This document shows, in pieces, positions 16,981 through 26,033 of a stretch of 64,000 nt of DNA; positions within the stretch are counted from its first letter, which is position 1, and every line of letters begins with the position of its first letter. A program made the position numbers and the translations under genes. This stretch comes from Bacteroidota bacterium (GTDB lineage Bacteria; Bacteroidota; Bacteroidia; Chitinophagales; Chitinophagaceae). The stretch covers positions 6,424 to 70,423 of the forward strand of contig JABDGW010000001.1 of NCBI GenBank assembly GCA_013285855.1. The letters are read 5' to 3'. Under the pieces are notes generated by a model, which did no database searches, had not been told where the DNA came from, and saw nothing but the letters and a program-made list of their open reading frames with translations.

Positions 16981-16988
16981 TACATTTG
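16981..16988 (+). promoter_or_regulatory. -7 element of the aminotransferase gene (TACATTTG)
   Basis: A perfect TAnnTTTG box. It contains the in-frame TTG at 16986 that would otherwise extend the next gene, so that codon is promoter and not a start. The ATG at 17004 follows 15 bases later. Confidence 0.6.
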
Positions 16989-17003
16989 CAGCAAACGGTA
17001 ATA

Positions 17004-18260
17004 ATGGAAAAATTAAGCAAGTTGGCAGAAACTATGGTGGGCAGTGAAATTGTGCGGCTTGGAAATGAAATAAATGAACGCAAACGCAAAGGGGAAAATA
17101 TTTTCAATTTTACTATAGGCGATTTTGATCCCTCCGTTTTTCCCATACCTGAAGCGCTGGAAAAATTAATAATCGAAAGCTATAAAAATCACAATACAAA
17201 TTATCCGCCCGCAGAAGGCACAACAGAGTTGCGTGAATCTGTTTCCATTTTTATAAAAGAATGGCAGCATCTTAATTATTCCCCGGAAGAAATACTGATC
17301 GCTTGCGGGGGGAGACCATTGATCTATACATTGTTTAAAACTGTTGTAAACGAAGATGACAAAGTAATTTACGCCGCACCTTCATGGAATAATAATCATT
17401 ATACTAACCTGCATAAGGGCAAACATTGTATAATAGAAACAAAGCCCGAAAATAATTTCATGCCTGTGGCAGATGATATTGCGCCTAATATTAAAGATGC
17501 TGCGCTTATTTGCCTGTGTACGCCTCAAAACCCAACAGGAACTACCTTAAGCAAAGAATCACTTTCGGCAATATGCGATCTTATTGTTGAAGAAAATAAC
17601 AGGCGCGGAAAAGACAAGAAGAAACTTTATTTAATGTTTGACCAGATCTACTGGACACTGACTTATGGGATAATTGAACATTATAACCCTGTAACGCTGC
17701 ATCCTGAAATGCGTAATTATACAATTTTTATTGATGGCATTTCAAAAGCATTTGCGGCAACAGGTGTGCGTGTTGGATGGGCATATGGCCCTGCTGAAGT
17801 GCTCGCAAAAATGAAAGCTTTTTTAAGCCATATTGGTGCATGGTCGCCAATGGCTGAACAAAAGGCAACTGCAAAATATCTTTTAGAAAAAAAATTGTTA
17901 CAGCAATATTTTGATAAGTTTAAAGCTGAACTGGAATTAAGATTGAATAAAATTTATGAAGGATTAACGGCTTTAAAAAATGAAGGCTTTGATGTTGATG
18001 CAATTGCCCCGCAGGCTGGTATATATCTTACAATTAAATTTGATCTTGTTAGTAAGGCAACCGGTAATACAGCATTAAAATCACAGGAGGATGTTACGGA
18101 ATATTTGTTAAGTAAGGCAAATTTGGCTGTAGTTCCGTTTTATGCGTTCGGAGCGGAAAAAAGCTCTCCCTGGTATAGGTTAAGCGTAGGCACCTGTAAA
18201 ATAAATGACATTGAACCTTTTTTGCAAAATTTGAAAAAGGCCCTGCAGGATTTGCAATAA
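17004..18260 (+). CDS. Pyridoxal-phosphate aminotransferase, class I/II
   Basis: A 418-residue fold-type I aminotransferase related to aspartate aminotransferases. The PLP-lysine segment is DGISKAFAATGVRVGW near residue 245. CTPQNPTGTTLS near residue 175 supplies the conserved Asn, and the C-terminal YRLSVGTCK region holds the carboxylate-binding Arg. I use the ATG at 17004 because an upstream TTG lies inside the -7 box. It transfers an amino group between an amino acid and a 2-oxo acid. The amino donor cannot be told from sequence. Adjacent genes give no strong pathway clue. Confidence 0.88.
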   Translation: MEKLSKLAETMVGSEIVRLGNEINERKRKGENIFNFTIGDFDPSVFPIPEALEKLIIESYKNHNTNYPPAEGTTELRESVSIFIKEWQHLNYSPEEILIACGGRPLIYTLFKTVVNEDDKVIYAAPSWNNNHYTNLHKGKHCIIETKPENNFMPVADDIAPNIKDAALICLCTPQNPTGTTLSKESLSAICDLIVEENNRRGKDKKKLYLMFDQIYWTLTYGIIEHYNPVTLHPEMRNYTIFIDGISKAFAATGVRVGWAYGPAEVLAKMKAFLSHIGAWSPMAEQKATAKYLLEKKLLQQYFDKFKAELELRLNKIYEGLTALKNEGFDVDAIAPQAGIYLTIKFDLVSKATGNTALKSQEDVTEYLLSKANLAVVPFYAFGAEKSSPWYRLSVGTCKINDIEPFLQNLKKALQDLQ

Positions 18261-18274
18261 TATTAATTGCTCTA

Positions 18275-18523
18275 TTAGTTTTTATTGCTGATAAATACAA
18301 ATGGTTTAAGCCGCTGCTCTTTTAATATCTGTTTTACCAGGTGAAGCTTTCGAATTACTTTGTAATGGTTAATATCAATAACTTCATTGGAAATGCATAG
18401 AGCATTAGAACTTTCAACATGGCAAAATAAATCATTCAAAAGCTCTATTTCATGCTCAAGCTCCTGTTGATTCATCATCTCTTTTTTTGTAAGTACCAGC
18501 AGGTCTCTATTTCGGGGGTTCAT
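18275..18523 (-). CDS. Small hypothetical protein, 82 residues
   Basis: An 82-residue reading frame with mixed charged helices (QELEHEIELLNDLF) and no signal peptide. Its codon use looks like the neighbouring genes and an A/G-rich segment precedes its ATG. No family is recognised. It lies between a convergent aminotransferase gene and a small lipoprotein gene on the same strand, 34 bases away, so the two may share a transcript. It may be a genuine small gene, but the evidence is limited to the open frame. Confidence 0.5.
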   Translation of the reverse strand: MNPRNRDLLVLTKKEMMNQQELEHEIELLNDLFCHVESSNALCISNEVIDINHYKVIRKLHLVKQILKEQRLKPFVFISNKN

Positions 18524-18557
18524 AGTTCCCTGTTTATTTAGTGTTTAATATTTCCAA

Positions 18558-18689
18558 TTATCTTACAGAAGGGCAACCACATTTTGTTCTGTCACCAATA
18601 GTAGTTCTATAGCTAGAACTGCATGAAGTTGTCAAAACAATCGTTATTATAAGCATCAGAAAAAGACCAAGCTTTAGTTGCCGCTTCAT
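18558..18689 (-). CDS. Very small lipoprotein, 43 residues
   Basis: A 43-codon frame with an unmistakable lipoprotein signal: a basic start (MKRQLK), a hydrophobic core (LGLFLMLIITIVL) and lipobox TTSC with Cys at residue 23. The mature part is only about 21 residues and ends CGCPSVR. Mini-lipoproteins with a Cys-Pro near the C-terminus are seen in Bacteroidota, and their role is unknown. The frame runs from ATG at 18689 to TAA at 18558. It is probably exported and lipid-anchored after signal peptidase II cleavage. Confidence 0.65.
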   Translation of the reverse strand: MKRQLKLGLFLMLIITIVLTTSCSSSYRTTIGDRTKCGCPSVR

Positions 18690-18742
18690 TATATTGTGAT
18701 TTGTAAATTACAGAGTTTTTATACAACTCAACAAAAAAATTT

Positions 18743-19828
18743 TTGAACACAGATATTCAGCATAAGAAAATTCTGATCGCACCGCTTGACTGGGGACTTG
18801 GACATGCCGCCCGTTGCATGGTAATAATTAATGATTTACAGAAACTTAATTGCGATATCACCATTGCCGGATCAGGAAAAATCAAAACCCTCCTTCAAAA
18901 CGAATTTCCAAATATTAACTTTCTTGATCTACCCGGATACAAAATATCTTATTCAAAATTTAAACGCTTACTCCCGCTGAAAATTTTAATACAAGTTCCA
19001 AAAATTTTAAAAATTATCCGTTTTGAAAATAAATGGCTGAAAAACATTCTGGAAATGTACAAGTTTGATGCGATAATTTCAGACAATCGTTTTGGTTTTT
19101 ATTCAAAAAAAATTACTTCTGTTTTTATAACCCACCAATTGCAAATAAAAACAAATTTATCCTGGCTTGATAAGAAATTACAACATTTAAATTACACTTA
19201 TATCAATAATTTTCATGAATGCTGGGTTCCTGATTTTAAAGAAAATCCAAATATAGCCGGCGAACTTTCTCATCCTGAAATATTACCTGAGATTATTGTA
19301 AAATATATGGGCCCGCTTTCAAGATTTAAAAAAATTACAACCGGCAAAATTCGTTTTAAATGGATGGCAATTATTTCAGGTCCTGAACCGCAACGAACCT
19401 TATTTGAAAAAAAAATTTTTGACATTGCATCAAAAACAAATGATGATTTTTTAATTGTGCGCGGTTTGCCTGGTGAAAAAGAAAATAATTTTTCTCTGTC
19501 CAATTGTAAAGTATTTAATCATTTAAATACTGCTGATATGCAGGAAGCTATTGAATCAAGCGAATTTATAATAAGCCGTTGCGGTTATACAACTGTAATG
19601 GAAATTTTAGCGCTTCAAAAAAAATCAGTTTTTATACCAACGCCTGGCCAAACCGAGCAGGAATATCTGGCTAAACATCTTTCAAAACAAAACTGGTGTT
19701 ATACATTCGATCAAAAAGAAGATTTTACCGAGCATCTTGGAAATGCAAAAACATTTGAATATAATTTTCCGGAAATAAATATGCAACAGCATACAGAAAT
19801 TATCACAAACTTTATTAATGCTCTTTAA
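18743..19828 (+). CDS. MurG/GT28-like glycosyltransferase
   Basis: A 361-residue GT-B glycosyltransferase. The N-terminal Rossmann domain begins ILIAPLDWGLGHAARC, an early glycine-rich loop seen in MurG-like enzymes. The C-terminal nucleotide-sugar domain has ISRCGYTTVMEIL and IPTPGQTEQEYLAKHL (residues 280-315), the donor-binding pattern of the GT28 C-terminus. The start is a TTG at 18743, because no ATG precedes the essential first strand. The next ATG would cut off the glycine loop. Acceptor and sugar are unknown. It precedes an EamA transporter gene that has its own promoter. Confidence 0.82.
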   Translation: MNTDIQHKKILIAPLDWGLGHAARCMVIINDLQKLNCDITIAGSGKIKTLLQNEFPNINFLDLPGYKISYSKFKRLLPLKILIQVPKILKIIRFENKWLKNILEMYKFDAIISDNRFGFYSKKITSVFITHQLQIKTNLSWLDKKLQHLNYTYINNFHECWVPDFKENPNIAGELSHPEILPEIIVKYMGPLSRFKKITTGKIRFKWMAIISGPEPQRTLFEKKIFDIASKTNDDFLIVRGLPGEKENNFSLSNCKVFNHLNTADMQEAIESSEFIISRCGYTTVMEILALQKKSVFIPTPGQTEQEYLAKHLSKQNWCYTFDQKEDFTEHLGNAKTFEYNFPEINMQQHTEIITNFINAL

Positions 19829-19841
19829 TAATTGCACTAAA

Positions 19842-19849
19842 TATCTTTG
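19842..19849 (+). promoter_or_regulatory. -7 element of the EamA transporter gene (TATCTTTG)
   Basis: A perfect TAnnTTTG box, 8 bases before the ATG at 19858, giving a near-leaderless transcript. Confidence 0.6.
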
Positions 19850-19857
19850 CGCACTTA

Positions 19858-20748
19858 ATGAATAAAAAATTAAAGGCGCATATTGCTGTTCTTCTTGCTA
19901 ATATATTCTTTGGCATAAATTATATCACCATAAAAATTATTGTTCCGCTAAAATTATCTGCACCTGCTTTAAATGTTTGCAGGGTTGTTGGTTCATCTAT
20001 TTTTTTCTGGATTTTATTTTTATTAAACCCTTCAAAACCTGGTATTCAAAAAAAAGATATACCGCTTTTTATTGTATGTGCTGTTTTAGGTGTTGCATTA
20101 AACCAGGCGTTATTTGTAAAAGGACTATCGCTCACATCTTCCATTCATGCTTCACTTTTAATGTTGGTAACACCAATTCTTATCATTTTTATTGCAGCGT
20201 GGCTTTTAAAAGAGAGCATTACTTTTTTAAAGATTGTTGGCGTTATAGCTGGCATAACCGGCGCTGCTATTCTTATTTTAATGAAAGATGTTTCGCATAC
20301 TGCAAGCAATATTGTTTTGGGTGATGTGCTTGTAATTTTAAATGCAGTTAGTTATGCATTTTATCTTGTAATAGTGCGGCCATTAATGAGGAGATATAGT
20401 GCAATACATGTAATAAGATGGGTGTTTACGTTGAGTTTGTTTTTTATGATTCCATATGGATGGCATGATGCAGTTGCAACGCAATGGCAAAATTTTACAA
20501 CTGCAAACTGGATGTGCTTTGCATTTGTAATAAGCGGCGCAACCTTTTTTGCTTATCTTTTTAATATTTATGGTGTTGCTGTTATCGGCGCTCCTGCAAC
20601 CGGATCTTACATTTATACGCAACCTGTTTTTGCAGCTATTATTGCAATGATATTTACAGGTGAAACTTATGATTGGGTAAAGTTATTAGCCGCAGTTCTG
20701 ATTTTCAGTGGTGTTTATATGGTGAATCATAAACCGAAGATCAACTGA
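19858..20748 (+). CDS. EamA/DMT-family transporter
   Basis: A 296-residue membrane protein with ten hydrophobic helices arranged as two EamA repeats. The repeat signature FFGINYITIKII occurs near the N-terminus and a second half begins VILNAVSYAFYLVIVRPL near residue 160. Members export amino acids, nucleosides or other metabolites. The 3' end overlaps the convergent sixA gene by 8 bases. No substrate-specific motif is visible. Confidence 0.88.
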   Translation: MNKKLKAHIAVLLANIFFGINYITIKIIVPLKLSAPALNVCRVVGSSIFFWILFLLNPSKPGIQKKDIPLFIVCAVLGVALNQALFVKGLSLTSSIHASLLMLVTPILIIFIAAWLLKESITFLKIVGVIAGITGAAILILMKDVSHTASNIVLGDVLVILNAVSYAFYLVIVRPLMRRYSAIHVIRWVFTLSLFFMIPYGWHDAVATQWQNFTTANWMCFAFVISGATFFAYLFNIYGVAVIGAPATGSYIYTQPVFAAIIAMIFTGETYDWVKLLAAVLIFSGVYMVNHKPKIN

Positions 20749-21238
20749 AATTTTTTGGGTAATCAAAAAACCAGAATTCCTTTTCATCTATTCTAAAATC
20801 TTTCCAGCTATTTGTTTTTATATGCAATGCAAATACAGCGCAGGTTGGCATATCATCAACATGAACATTCGTTAATTGATTTGCAAAAGCAGTGATGCCA
20901 GGATTATGCGAGAATAAAGCAACCGAATCATATTCATCATCTATATTTATTACGGCATCATAAAAATTTTCGATTGTTGCTTCATATAATTCGGGCTTTT
21001 CAATAATGTGTTTCTTTTTTATATCGAATTCATCAGCAAAAAATTTTGCAGTGGCAAATGCTCTTTTTGCAGGGCTTGAAACGATCGCATCAAGCTCAAT
21101 ATTTTTTTCTTTGTTCAAACGCTTTGCCATTTCCGGCGCATCTTTTTTTCCTCTTTCGTTCAATGGCCGGTCAAAATCTTTTTGAGCAAGATCTTCCCAA
21201 CTGCTTTTAGCATGGCGAATAAGAATAAGTGATTTGAT
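20741..21238 (-). CDS. sixA: SixA-type histidine phosphatase with non-canonical start
   Basis: A 165-residue histidine phosphatase. The catalytic RHAKSSW motif, a SPAKRAFATA block and a SHNP motif with the second catalytic His are all present. No ATG, GTG or TTG lies upstream of the RHAKSSW motif before an in-frame stop. The first possible start by homology is ATC at 21238-21236, giving IKSLILIRHAKSSW. The nearest canonical start, a TTG at 21163, would remove the catalytic His. SixA removes phosphate from HPt histidines in two-component relays. It may use an ATC or ATT start, or a base may be misread. Confidence 0.8.
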   Translation of the reverse strand: MKSLILIRHAKSSWEDLAQKDFDRPLNERGKKDAPEMAKRLNKEKNIELDAIVSSPAKRAFATAKFFADEFDIKKKHIIEKPELYEATIENFYDAVINIDDEYDSVALFSHNPGITAFANQLTNVHVDDMPTCAVFALHIKTNSWKDFRIDEKEFWFFDYPKNFS

Positions 21239-21310
21239 GGTTGCTGTTTTAAAGATGAAAAATTATATTTTAATCAATACAAATGGTTACCAGTTGAATG
21301 TATGTAAATA

Positions 21311-23242
21311 TTAATTGATTATTTTCTCTGCAACCGGTTGATGTATCATTTTGCGCACAGCCGCAGCAATTGCAGTTGCATCATAATCACATTCATGATG
21401 TAACTCTTTCAATGTTCCGTGCTCAATAATTTTATCAGGAATACCTAATATATTTATACCTGCCTTGTAATTATTTGCATTCATAAATTCAAGCACTGCG
21501 CTGCCAAAACCACCAACAACTGTTCCGTCCTCAACAGTAATTATCTTATCGTATTTGCTGAACACTTCATGCAATAATTCTTCATCAATTGGTTTTACAA
21601 AACGCATGTCATAATGCGCCGGATTAATGCCATCAGCTTTTAATTCGCGTATGGCTGCGGCAGCAAAATTGCCCGGATGCCCAAAACTTAAAATTGCAAT
21701 TCCATCACCATCTTTTATCTTTCTTCCCTTACCGATCTTTATTTCTTTGAATGGTGTTTTCCATTCGGACATTACACCTTCGCCACGGGGATAACGGATA
21801 ACGAAAGGACATTTATTTTTTTCAAGCTGAGCAGTGTACATCAGGTTGCGCAGTTCACTTTCATTCATCGGCGCGCTTACAATCATATTTGGTATGCAGC
21901 GCATGTAAGGAATATCATAAGCGCCGTGATGTGTTGGTCCGTCTTCACCCACAAGCCCTGCCCTGTCTAAGCAAAATATGACGGGCAATTTTTGAATAGC
22001 AACATCGTGTATTACCTGGTCGTAAGCACGTTGCATAAATGATGAATAAATGTTGCAAAATACGCGCATGCCCTGTGTTGCCAACCCGGCGCTTAAAGTA
22101 ACGGCATGTTGTTCGCAAATACCCACATCAAATGCACGGTCCGGCATAGCTTCCATCATAAATTTTAATGATGAGCCGCTTGGCATTGCCGGAGTTACAC
22201 CCAAAATCTTATCGTTGCTTTTTGCAAGCTCAATTATAGAATGCCCGAAAACATCCTGGTATTTCGGAGGCTGGGGAATATCAAATTTTTTCTTATAAAT
22301 TTCGCCTGTTACTTTATCAAACAAACCGGGCGCATGCCATTTGGTTTGGTCTTGTTCAGCCAGCGCATAACCCTTTCCTTTTACGGTAATGATATGCAAA
22401 AGTTTTGGGCCGGGGATTTTTTTAAGATCTGATAAAGTATCAACCAGCTTTGTAATATTATGTCCATCAATAGGGCCAAAATATCTGAACTTTAGTGATT
22501 CAAAAAGATTACTGCTTTTACTAACCATGCCCTTTATACTTAGTTCAAGTTTGGCAGCCATATCTCTTGTAAAACGTTTGCCAACAGGTAATTTTCCCAG
22601 GAGTTTCCAAACATCATCTCTTACTTTATTATATGCAGGCGAAGTAGTAATATCAGTTAAATATTCTTTTAAAGCGCCAACGTTTGGATCAATGCTCATG
22701 CAGTTATCATTCAGTATCACAAGTAAGTCTGCATCAGCAACGCCGGCATGATTTAAGCCTTCAAAAGCCAGACCTGCTGTCATAGCACCATCACCAATAA
22801 CAGCCACAGTTTTACGCTCTTTCTCCTTCTTATATTTTGCAGCCATTGCCATACCCAGTGCTGCAGAAACAGAAGTAGATGAATGTCCAACGCCGAAAGT
22901 ATCATATTCACTTTCGCTACGTTTTGGGAAACCGCTGAGGCCGTTGTACTTGCGGTTGGTAATAAAATTATCGCGACGGCCGGTTAATATTTTGTGGCCA
23001 TAAGCCTGGTGGCCAACATCCCATACCAATTGGTCATAAGGTGTATTGTAAATATAATGCAGCGCAACACTTAGCTCAACAACACCAAGGCTGGCTCCAA
23101 AATGGCCGCCGTACACACTTACCACATCAATAATGTACTGCCGCAATTCATCGCAAACCTTAAAAAGCTGATCGCGGGAAATTTTTTTGAGATCGTCAGG
23201 AGTGTTTATTTGGCTTAACAAAGGACCGGGGAAAATTTCCAT
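21311..23242 (-). CDS. dxs: 1-deoxy-D-xylulose-5-phosphate synthase
   Basis: A 643-residue thiamine-diphosphate enzyme that condenses pyruvate and glyceraldehyde 3-phosphate, the entry step of the MEP isoprenoid pathway. The TPP-binding GDGAMTAGLAFEGLNHAG...NDN motif lies near residue 150 and the transketolase Glu is in GICEQHAVTLSAG near residue 375. Length is typical. The ATG at 23242 (MEIFPGPLL) is preferred to a TTG two codons upstream. It supplies precursors for the carotenoid genes at the left edge and for the GGGP synthase nearby, though these are separate transcripts. Confidence 0.95.
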   Translation of the reverse strand: MEIFPGPLLSQINTPDDLKKISRDQLFKVCDELRQYIIDVVSVYGGHFGASLGVVELSVALHYIYNTPYDQLVWDVGHQAYGHKILTGRRDNFITNRKYNGLSGFPKRSESEYDTFGVGHSSTSVSAALGMAMAAKYKKEKERKTVAVIGDGAMTAGLAFEGLNHAGVADADLLVILNDNCMSIDPNVGALKEYLTDITTSPAYNKVRDDVWKLLGKLPVGKRFTRDMAAKLELSIKGMVSKSSNLFESLKFRYFGPIDGHNITKLVDTLSDLKKIPGPKLLHIITVKGKGYALAEQDQTKWHAPGLFDKVTGEIYKKKFDIPQPPKYQDVFGHSIIELAKSNDKILGVTPAMPSGSSLKFMMEAMPDRAFDVGICEQHAVTLSAGLATQGMRVFCNIYSSFMQRAYDQVIHDVAIQKLPVIFCLDRAGLVGEDGPTHHGAYDIPYMRCIPNMIVSAPMNESELRNLMYTAQLEKNKCPFVIRYPRGEGVMSEWKTPFKEIKIGKGRKIKDGDGIAILSFGHPGNFAAAAIRELKADGINPAHYDMRFVKPIDEELLHEVFSKYDKIITVEDGTVVGGFGSAVLEFMNANNYKAGINILGIPDKIIEHGTLKELHHECDYDATAIAAAVRKMIHQPVAEKIIN

Positions 23243-23447
23243 TAACAAAAATTAAGTTGTAAAATTAATTGTTTTAACAGTATTATGCTTAATATAAACG
23301 TGTTTGCCAGTTTATTAGTTTAGTTATAATTTTAAAGATGGATTGATTGAATCAACCGATTTTAAATTCTCATTCGTTATTTATGCCAAACAGACCTCAA
23401 ATTAACCATTGGTAAAAATTGGCAGTTATGGGGCTTATTTAAGTATT

Positions 23448-23455
23448 TACATTTG
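23448..23455 (+). promoter_or_regulatory. -7 element of the LytS-type kinase gene (TACATTTG)
   Basis: A perfect TAnnTTTG box, 7 bases before the ATG at 23463. It rules out the longer reading from 23409, most of which lies upstream of the promoter. Confidence 0.6.
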
Positions 23456-23462
23456 CAGGCGC

Positions 23463-24521
23463 ATGCGAAAAAATCATTTAGCATATTGGTGGTGCCAGTT
23501 TGGTGGATGGACGTTTTATGGCCTATCTATGTTTTTTTTTATTTGGGTTTATTACTTTGATGTTTCAACACTGTACCTAAAACGCACTTTATTGTCAATT
23601 TTTTTTGGTTTACTGTTTACGCATCTTCTACGCTTCATAATACTTAAATTAAAATTAACTGCCCCGATTTTTGGCAAACAATGGATTCATCTTTTTGCGC
23701 TTATACTATTTATTTGCATTGCATACAGCTACGCCATCAGCACAGTTGTTGAATGGCTGAAATTGTACGATCCGAAAATGAAAGCGTCCGTGCCCGAACG
23801 CTTTTTTTTGAATCTTGTAACAGATTCACCAATTATTCTTGTTTGGCTTTCTATTTACTATTTATGGCATTACATTGAAAACACCCGCAACACAAAAATT
23901 GACAGCGTGAAAATGGAAAGCCTGGTAAAAGAACTGCAGCTTAAAACTATAAAAGCGCACATTAATCCGCATTTTATTTTTAATGCACTTAACAGCATAC
24001 GGGCTTTGGTTGACGAAAACCCTGAACGGGCAAGAACCGCTATAACAGAACTGAGTAATATTTTAAGAAGCAGTATGCAGGCAGAAAAAATAGAAACAAC
24101 TTCTCTTGAAAAAGAATTAAGCATAGTAAAGGATTATCTTGAACTGGAACAAATTCGCTTTGAAGACCGCCTTAAAGTACAATATGAAATTGATGAAGAT
24201 ACCTTAGACCAGCAGGTCCCCCCCATGATGTTGCAAACATTGGTTGAAAATGCTATTAAGCATGGCATAAGCAAACAGGTAAATGGCGGCTTTATAAAAG
24301 TAAGCTCAGATTTTAGCGGAGACTATCATGAATTGGTTGTTGAGAATACGGGATATTTAAATACAAAAAAGGGTACAGAAGGATTCGGTATTTTAAGTAC
24401 AATTAACCGGTTGAAACTATTATATGGCAATAATGCTAACTTCGAAATTAAAAATATAAATGGCAATATGGTAAAAGCAAAAGTAATATTACCTGTTGCT
24501 TCGGTTTCATTATTAAAATAA
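23463..24521 (+). CDS. LytS/YehU-type sensor histidine kinase
   Basis: A 352-residue membrane kinase. Four hydrophobic helices occupy residues 5-145 and lack a recognisable extracellular sensor domain. The His_kinase domain follows with the phospho-His box KAHINPHFIFNALNSIR near residue 180, and an ATP-binding region with QTLVENAIKHGI near 265 and GFGILSTINRL near 320. It pairs with the LytTR response regulator that begins 5 bases after its stop. I use the ATG at 23463 because a promoter box lies just upstream. The signal sensed is unknown. Confidence 0.9.
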   Translation: MRKNHLAYWWCQFGGWTFYGLSMFFFIWVYYFDVSTLYLKRTLLSIFFGLLFTHLLRFIILKLKLTAPIFGKQWIHLFALILFICIAYSYAISTVVEWLKLYDPKMKASVPERFFLNLVTDSPIILVWLSIYYLWHYIENTRNTKIDSVKMESLVKELQLKTIKAHINPHFIFNALNSIRALVDENPERARTAITELSNILRSSMQAEKIETTSLEKELSIVKDYLELEQIRFEDRLKVQYEIDEDTLDQQVPPMMLQTLVENAIKHGISKQVNGGFIKVSSDFSGDYHELVVENTGYLNTKKGTEGFGILSTINRLKLLYGNNANFEIKNINGNMVKAKVILPVASVSLLK

Positions 24522-24526
24522 AATTC

Positions 24527-25258
24527 ATGTCGTTAAAAGCCATTATTGTAGATGATGAACGCCTGGCAAGAGCAGAGCTTAAAAAATTATTGCAGGCTTA
24601 TCCTGAGATTGATGTGATTGATGAAGCAGCCAATGCCCAGGAAGGCGTAGATAAAATTGAGAACCAGAATCCGGATATTATTTTTCTTGATATACAAATG
24701 CCAGGCAAAACCGGCTTTGATTTACTGAGTGACCTGGAAAGAGCGCCGCATGTAATTTTTACTACTGCTTATGATGAATATGCATTAAAAGCATTTGAAG
24801 TAAATGCACTGGATTATCTTTTAAAACCAATAGAGCCAAAAAGATTAGCTGATGCCATACATAAACTGCAATTTGAAATAAGTAAAGAACGTGCCGGCTT
24901 AAATGGTGCTAACCGCGGTGCGCTTACCGAAGCGGACCAGGTTTTTGTAAAAGATGGTGAACGCTGCTGGTTTGTAAAGCTTAGTGAAATCCGCTTGTTT
25001 GAAAGTGTCGGCAATTATGCAAAAGTATTTTTTGGAACAAATAAACCGCTAATCCTGAAATCACTTAATTCGCTGGAAGAGCGTTTGGATGACCGCGTTT
25101 TTTTTCGCGCCAACCGAAAACATATTATCAATTTAAGATGGATTGAGAAAATAGAACCCTACTTTAACGGCGGATTATTGGTAGAATTAAAAGGTGGAGA
25201 AAAGATAGAAGTAAGCCGCCGCCAAACCGTAAAGTTTAAAGAAATGATGAGCTTTTAA
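24527..25258 (+). CDS. LytTR-family response regulator
   Basis: A 243-residue regulator. Residues 1-120 are a receiver domain with the acidic pair DDE near residue 9, the phospho-acceptor Asp in FLDIQMPGKTG near residue 56 and Lys in LLKPIEPKR near residue 104. Residues 140-243 form a LytTR DNA-binding domain (VGNYAKVFF and RANRKHIINLRWI). It is co-transcribed with the upstream kinase and probably controls targets elsewhere. Confidence 0.93.
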   Translation: MSLKAIIVDDERLARAELKKLLQAYPEIDVIDEAANAQEGVDKIENQNPDIIFLDIQMPGKTGFDLLSDLERAPHVIFTTAYDEYALKAFEVNALDYLLKPIEPKRLADAIHKLQFEISKERAGLNGANRGALTEADQVFVKDGERCWFVKLSEIRLFESVGNYAKVFFGTNKPLILKSLNSLEERLDDRVFFRANRKHIINLRWIEKIEPYFNGGLLVELKGGEKIEVSRRQTVKFKEMMSF

Positions 25259-25268
25259 GTCCCTCTCT

Positions 25269-26033
25269 TTAGGAGATGGGGGCATTTACAGCCGCTGAAT
25301 GAATTCCGTCGCTTATTTCTTTTATCAACGATGCATCTTTTTCAATTGCATTTCCTACAACAATAATATCGGCGCCGCTACGGCAATTCAGGTAAGCCTT
25401 TTCAGCATTGGTTATTCCGCCGCCTATAATTAAAGGCGCTTCAATATGTGATGAAACTTTTTCTATCATTGCAGTAGAAACAGGGTTTTTAGCCCCACTG
25501 CCTGCATCCATAAAAATTAATTTCATTCCAAGCATTTCGCCGGCCATTGCGGTACACATCGCAATTTCGCTTTTATCAGCAGGTATTGGTGTGGCATTGG
25601 AAATATAAGACACCGTTGTTGGTGCTCCGCCATCAATTACCATATAACCGGTAGGCATAATCTCCAGGCCGCTTTGTTTTACGGCAGGTGCACTTATTAC
25701 ATGCTGGCCAATTAATAACTCAGGGTTACGGCCGGATATTAATGACAAATACAAAAGTGCATCCGCATACCGGCTTATTTGTGAGTGTGCTCCCGGAAAA
25801 ATTATTACCGGTATTGAACAGGAAACTTTAATCTGCCTTATGCATTCATCAAGATTATTGGAGATAACCAGGCTTCCCCCCACAAAAAAATAATCTATCC
25901 TGGCATCCAAAGCCAGTGATACAAGTTGCTCAGTAGTTGCAACATTTACTTTATCAGGATCAATAAGTACTGCAAATGACTTTTTCCCAGTTAGTTTTTT
26001 GTCCTGTATTTGATGGTACAACGTATGCTTCAT
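25269..26033 (-). CDS. Geranylgeranylglyceryl phosphate synthase family enzyme (GGGPS/PcrB)
   Basis: A 254-residue TIM-barrel prenyltransferase. The start of the barrel KSFAVLIDPDKV, the central VIIFPGAHSQIS and the phosphate-binding end (PLIIGGGITNAE, ADIIVVGNAIE) match the GGGPS/PcrB family. The archaeal enzyme joins geranylgeranyl diphosphate to glycerol 1-phosphate. Homologues are known in Bacteroidota and are related to group II GGGPS. No archaeal-type lipid genes accompany it here. It faces the LytTR gene tail to tail. The substrate and lipid product in this organism are unproven. Confidence 0.87.
   Translation of the reverse strand: MKHTLYHQIQDKKLTGKKSFAVLIDPDKVNVATTEQLVSLALDARIDYFFVGGSLVISNNLDECIRQIKVSCSIPVIIFPGAHSQISRYADALLYLSLISGRNPELLIGQHVISAPAVKQSGLEIMPTGYMVIDGGAPTTVSYISNATPIPADKSEIAMCTAMAGEMLGMKLIFMDAGSGAKNPVSTAMIEKVSSHIEAPLIIGGGITNAEKAYLNCRSGADIIVVGNAIEKDASLIKEISDGIHSAAVNAPIS

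Noticed and set aside
16986-17003. TTG start of the aminotransferase
   Set aside because: The TTG is part of the -7 element TACATTTG and would not be transcribed.
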